A stretch of 6,627 bases of DNA, taken from positions 1-6,627 of the forward strand of contig WQRM01000088.1 in NCBI GenBank assembly GCA_009786735.1, written 5' to 3'. A model generated the notes under the pieces. That model was not told the origin of the DNA. It searched no databases and saw nothing but the letters and a program-made list of their open reading frames with translations. This document shows, piece after piece, positions 4,560-6,627 of this stretch. The position numbers and the translations under genes are program-made. Every line of letters begins with the position of its first letter. Position 1 is the first letter of the stretch. This DNA comes from Oscillospiraceae bacterium (GTDB lineage Bacteria > Bacillota > Clostridia > Oscillospirales > Acutalibacteraceae).

Positions 4560-6377
4560 TTGAACAACGTGGTTGAGCGCTTGAGTCCGTGGATTCAAGC
4601 GCATATTTTTCGCCAAGGCTGGAGTGAGCTGCGCCCCGTGCAGCACGCTGCGGCCGCTGTGCTTTTTGGCAGTGAGGACCACCTGCTGCTGAGCAGCGGC
4701 ACCGCCACCGGCAAAACCGAGGCCGCGTTCCTGCCTGCGCTGACGCTGCTGGGCAACGACGAGCTCATCATGTATGTCAGCCCGCTCAAGGCGCTGATTA
4801 ACGACCAGTTCGTGCGGCTTGCACCGCTGCTTGAGCAAGGCAAAATCCCCGTCACCCGCTGGCACGGCGAGGCTTCTGCTGCGCAAAAGCAGAAGTTCCT
4901 GCGTGAGCCGCGCGGTGTGCTGCAAATCACGCCGGAGTCGCTGCAATCGCTGTTGCTCAATCATCAGCACGAGTGTGCGCACGTGTTCGCCAAGTTGCGC
5001 GTTGTGGTGATTGACGAAGTGCACTATTTCATGGCAAGCCCGCGCGGGATTCAGCTGCAATGCCTGCTGGCGCAAGTTGAGCGCTTGTCGGGTTGCTCGC
5101 CGCGGCGCATCGGGCTTTCGGCCACGCTGGGCGATGCACAAGCCGCTTGCGACTGGCTTTCGCCACACGGTGTTCAGCATCCGCAGGTGGAAGAAGCGCC
5201 CCGCAAGCTGCACATTTCGATGCGCTATTTTGCGCCGGATGATGACAGCCGCGATGCGCATGTCTACCGCGCCACGCTGGGCAAAAAGTCCATCGTGTTT
5301 GCCAATTCGCGCCTGCAGGCCGAGCAAACCGCGCAGCAGCTCAAGCGCTTTGCCGCCCAGCGCGGCACGCCGGATGTCTACCGCGTGCACCACGGCAGCG
5401 TGGCGGCGGCGCTGCGCCAACACACCGAGCGCGACATGAAATCCGGCGACCGTGCCCTGGTGACCTGCGCAACCGTCACGCTTGAACTGGGGCTAGACAT
5501 CGGCGACCTGCAGCGCATTGTGCAGCTGGGCGCGCCGCTTTCAGTCGCCAGTTTGACCCAGCGCATCGGTCGCTGCGGACGCAAAGGTCAGCCCGCCGAG
5601 CTGCTCTTTTTGCTGCAGGATGACGGCGACGAAGCCATCTGCTGGCCGCTGGTGCAAGCCATCGCCATGCTGCAGCTATACCTCGAACAACGCTGGGTTG
5701 AGCCCGTGCAGCAGCCCCGCGAACCCTTCGATTTGCTCTATCACCAAACGATGTGCGCGGTGGCAGCGGCGGGGGAAATCAGCCCGCCGAAGCTCGCGCA
5801 ACGCATGCTCACGCTGCCCGCATTCGCGCAAATTTCGCAGGAAGATTTTCGCACACTGCTGCGCCACTTGATTGAAATCGACCACCTGCGGCGCAGCGAA
5901 ACCGGCGGTTTGGTCATCGGCTTTGCCGGCGAGCCCATCGTCACCAGCCGCGATTTCCTTTCCGTGTTCACTGCACCTGCAGATTACACCGTTAAAGCGG
6001 GCGACAAGATCATCGGCACGGTCGGTCGGGCCTATGAACCCGGGGAGCGCTTCGCCCTCGCAGGTCGCAGCTGGCAGGTTAAGAGCGCCGCCCAGCGAGA
6101 GATCCACGTTGTGCCCGCCCAAGGCGCCGCCGACACCCGCTGGCAGTCCTACGGCGGCGAGGTTTTGCACCCCATTGTGCTGCAGCGCATGCAGCAGGTG
6201 CTCACCAGCGGCGAGGACTACGCCTATCTCGACACCGCAAGCCGCGCGGCGCTGCAAACCATGCGCGAGCACTTCCGGCGCGACGGCGTGCAGCTGCCCG
6301 CACAGCTGCAGCAAACGCCGCAGCGCTTCTCCAAGTTCGATCGATATCTGCCGGAAAGATTAATGCCACGTTTGTGA
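4560..6377 (+). CDS. Lhr-like superfamily 2 DEAD/DEAH-box helicase
   Basis: This is a probable ATP-dependent DNA or RNA translocase of 605 residues. RecA1: Q-motif LRPVQ (24-28), Walker A SGTATGKTE (46-54), motif Ia YVSPLKALINDQF (72-84), ITPESLQSLL (123-132), Walker B DEVH (152-155), SAT (187-189). RecA2: IVFANSR (245-251), TLELGLDIGD (307-316) and QRIGRCGR (334-341). A winged-helix-like region (about 385-465) and a beta-barrel-like segment with IIGTVGRAYEPGERFALAGR (484-503) follow, as in Lhr proteins. Clostridial relatives I recall are about 700-750 residues; the region after YAYLD (554-558) seems shortened here. The start is TTG 4560, directly after the rpmA stop. AGAGG (4544-4548) lies 11 nt upstream, and the N terminus MNNVVERLSPWIQ aligns with the usual family start. 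GTG 4569 is an alternative. Its exact cellular role is unknown. Confidence 0.9.
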   Translation: MNNVVERLSPWIQAHIFRQGWSELRPVQHAAAAVLFGSEDHLLLSSGTATGKTEAAFLPALTLLGNDELIMYVSPLKALINDQFVRLAPLLEQGKIPVTRWHGEASAAQKQKFLREPRGVLQITPESLQSLLLNHQHECAHVFAKLRVVVIDEVHYFMASPRGIQLQCLLAQVERLSGCSPRRIGLSATLGDAQAACDWLSPHGVQHPQVEEAPRKLHISMRYFAPDDDSRDAHVYRATLGKKSIVFANSRLQAEQTAQQLKRFAAQRGTPDVYRVHHGSVAAALRQHTERDMKSGDRALVTCATVTLELGLDIGDLQRIVQLGAPLSVASLTQRIGRCGRKGQPAELLFLLQDDGDEAICWPLVQAIAMLQLYLEQRWVEPVQQPREPFDLLYHQTMCAVAAAGEISPPKLAQRMLTLPAFAQISQEDFRTLLRHLIEIDHLRRSETGGLVIGFAGEPIVTSRDFLSVFTAPADYTVKAGDKIIGTVGRAYEPGERFALAGRSWQVKSAAQREIHVVPAQGAADTRWQSYGGEVLHPIVLQRMQQVLTSGEDYAYLDTASRAALQTMREHFRRDGVQLPAQLQQTPQRFSKFDRYLPERLMPRL

Positions 6378-6411
6378 CCCCTGCGGTCGTCTGTGGTGGG
6401 CGGACTGAGGG

Positions 6412-6432
6412 TTTATTCAGTTTTCAAGGTGC
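6412..6432. other. rRNA-spacer-like motif
   Basis: TTCAGTTTTCAAGGTGC (6416-6432), or GCACCTTGAAAACTGAA on the minus strand, resembles the sequence that flanks 23S rRNA genes in many Firmicutes, where complementary copies form the processing stem. No rRNA is visible next to it here. It may be chance, a displaced fragment, or part of a promoter/processing region for the RNA structure that follows. The stretch 6378-6411 holds only a weak imperfect hairpin and no convincing terminator. Confidence 0.3.
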
Positions 6433-6469
6433 GCCTGCGGCGAGCTCCGTCGCTTCGCTGCAGTTTATC
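6433..6469 (-). repeat. Dispersed repeat, copy E (diverged)
   Basis: CCTGCGG, GCTC and GTCGCTTCGCTG followed by TTATC occur in the same order as in copy B on the plus strand (CCTGCGG, GCTC, GTCGCTTCGCTG, CTATC), with about seven substitutions and a one-base gap. It is in the same orientation as copy B. Confidence 0.6.
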
Positions 6470-6473
6470 TTTA

Positions 6474-6608
6474 GGTTGTGAAAGAGGCATTCGGCGGAGC
6501 TCTCGCCGGGGTCGCGGGCAGTGGAGCTTGGGGGCATGAAGCACATCTCGAAGAGCGTATTTTCATGTCCGCAGAGGCCTGCTCGCAACGTTACCCCTCC
6601 ATATAACC
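6474..6608 (+). ncRNA. Candidate structured RNA, unclassified (continues toward the window edge)
   Basis: A nested set of helices can be read directly. GGTTGTG (6474-6480) pairs with TATAACC (6602-6608). GGCG (6493-6496) pairs with CGCC (6504-6507). GGGGT (6508-6512) pairs with ACCCC (6593-6597), GCGGGCAG (6514-6521) with CTGCTCGC (6579-6586), and GGGCATGAAG (6532-6541) with TTTCATGTCC (6561-6570). CTC-GAA-GAG (6547-6555) caps the fold. Five or six of the pairs are G-U on the plus strand and would be A-C mismatches on the minus strand, so the plus strand is favoured. A GTTTTTC run (6621-6627) ends the window. I could not match it to 6S, SRP, RNase P, tmRNA or a riboswitch. No clear promoter is seen. 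Confidence 0.4.
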
Positions 6609-6627
6609 CAGCAAAACACCGTTTTTC

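Noticed and set aside
4137..5423. A 428-codon open frame on the minus strand across rplU, rpmA and the helicase
   Set aside because: It lies antisense to three confidently identified genes. Its product is His/Arg/Ala-rich with no recognisable domain, which is typical of the antisense frame in GC-rich coding DNA.
5676..6314. A 212-codon minus-strand open frame inside the helicase gene
   Set aside because: It is fully antisense to conserved helicase sequence, with no ribosome-binding site and no family resemblance.
6474..6608. 6S RNA as the identity of the right-edge structure
   Set aside because: The overall long-hairpin shape is suggestive, but the asymmetric extra GGCG/CGCC hairpin and the lack of a recognisable central bubble do not support a firm call.
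6424..6627. A minus-strand open frame of 67 codons running in from the right edge and stopping at 6424-6426
   Set aside because: Its last residues come from repeat copy E. The same DNA folds into nested helices with plus-strand wobble pairs, and no family is recognised. A real partial gene is not excluded but is less likely.

Overview
The window reads as chromosomal DNA of a GC-rich, endospore-forming member of the Clostridia. The gut-associated Oscillospirales (Ruminococcaceae-type) are the best guess. The evidence is a clear Spo0A, a clear SpoIVB peptidase, a Firmicutes-style rplU leader region, near-consensus SigA promoters, and intergenic DNA full of short dispersed palindromic repeats. 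No species can be named from the sequence alone.

Layout, left to right. (1) Positions 1-132 hold a possible 3' end of a plus-strand gene and the first copy of a dispersed repeat. (2) 133-858, minus: an ECF-type vitamin transporter S component, probably expressed from a promoter so close that the mRNA would be leaderless. (3) 859-1181: that promoter, a hairpin terminator for spo0A, and the most complete repeat copy. (4) 1182-1964, minus: spo0A, the master regulator of sporulation. (5) 1965-2312: the spo0A promoter with a perfect -35 box, a 17-bp dyad over it, tandem Spo0A-binding (0A) boxes upstream, another repeat copy, and two hairpins next to the spoIVB ribosome-binding site. (6) 2313-3494, plus: spoIVB, divergent from spo0A. 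(7) 3495-3858: repeat, strong terminator, palindrome cluster, the rplU promoter and a probable L21 leader RNA. (8) 3859-6377, plus: rplU, rpmA and an Lhr-like SF2 helicase in one tight operon. (9) 6378-6627: a helicase-downstream region with a repeat copy and a candidate structured RNA running to the window edge.

How the genes work together. Spo0A (mother-cell commitment) and SpoIVB (forespore-to-mother-cell checkpoint protease for SigK activation) are neighbours in most spore formers and point the same way there. Here they are divergent. The ribosomal operon lacks the usual prp gene between rplU and rpmA, and L27 correspondingly lacks the N-terminal extension that Prp removes. A helicase, not obgE, follows rpmA.

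The points most worth a second look are: the 57-bp inverted repeats (55/57 identical) that bracket the transporter gene and also encode its last 11 residues; the phased 0A boxes upstream of spo0A; the L27 and helicase frames separated by one stop codon; and the right-edge RNA fold, whose wobble pairs all favour one strand. I did not find a CRISPR array, a transposase, a tRNA/rRNA gene or a defence system.
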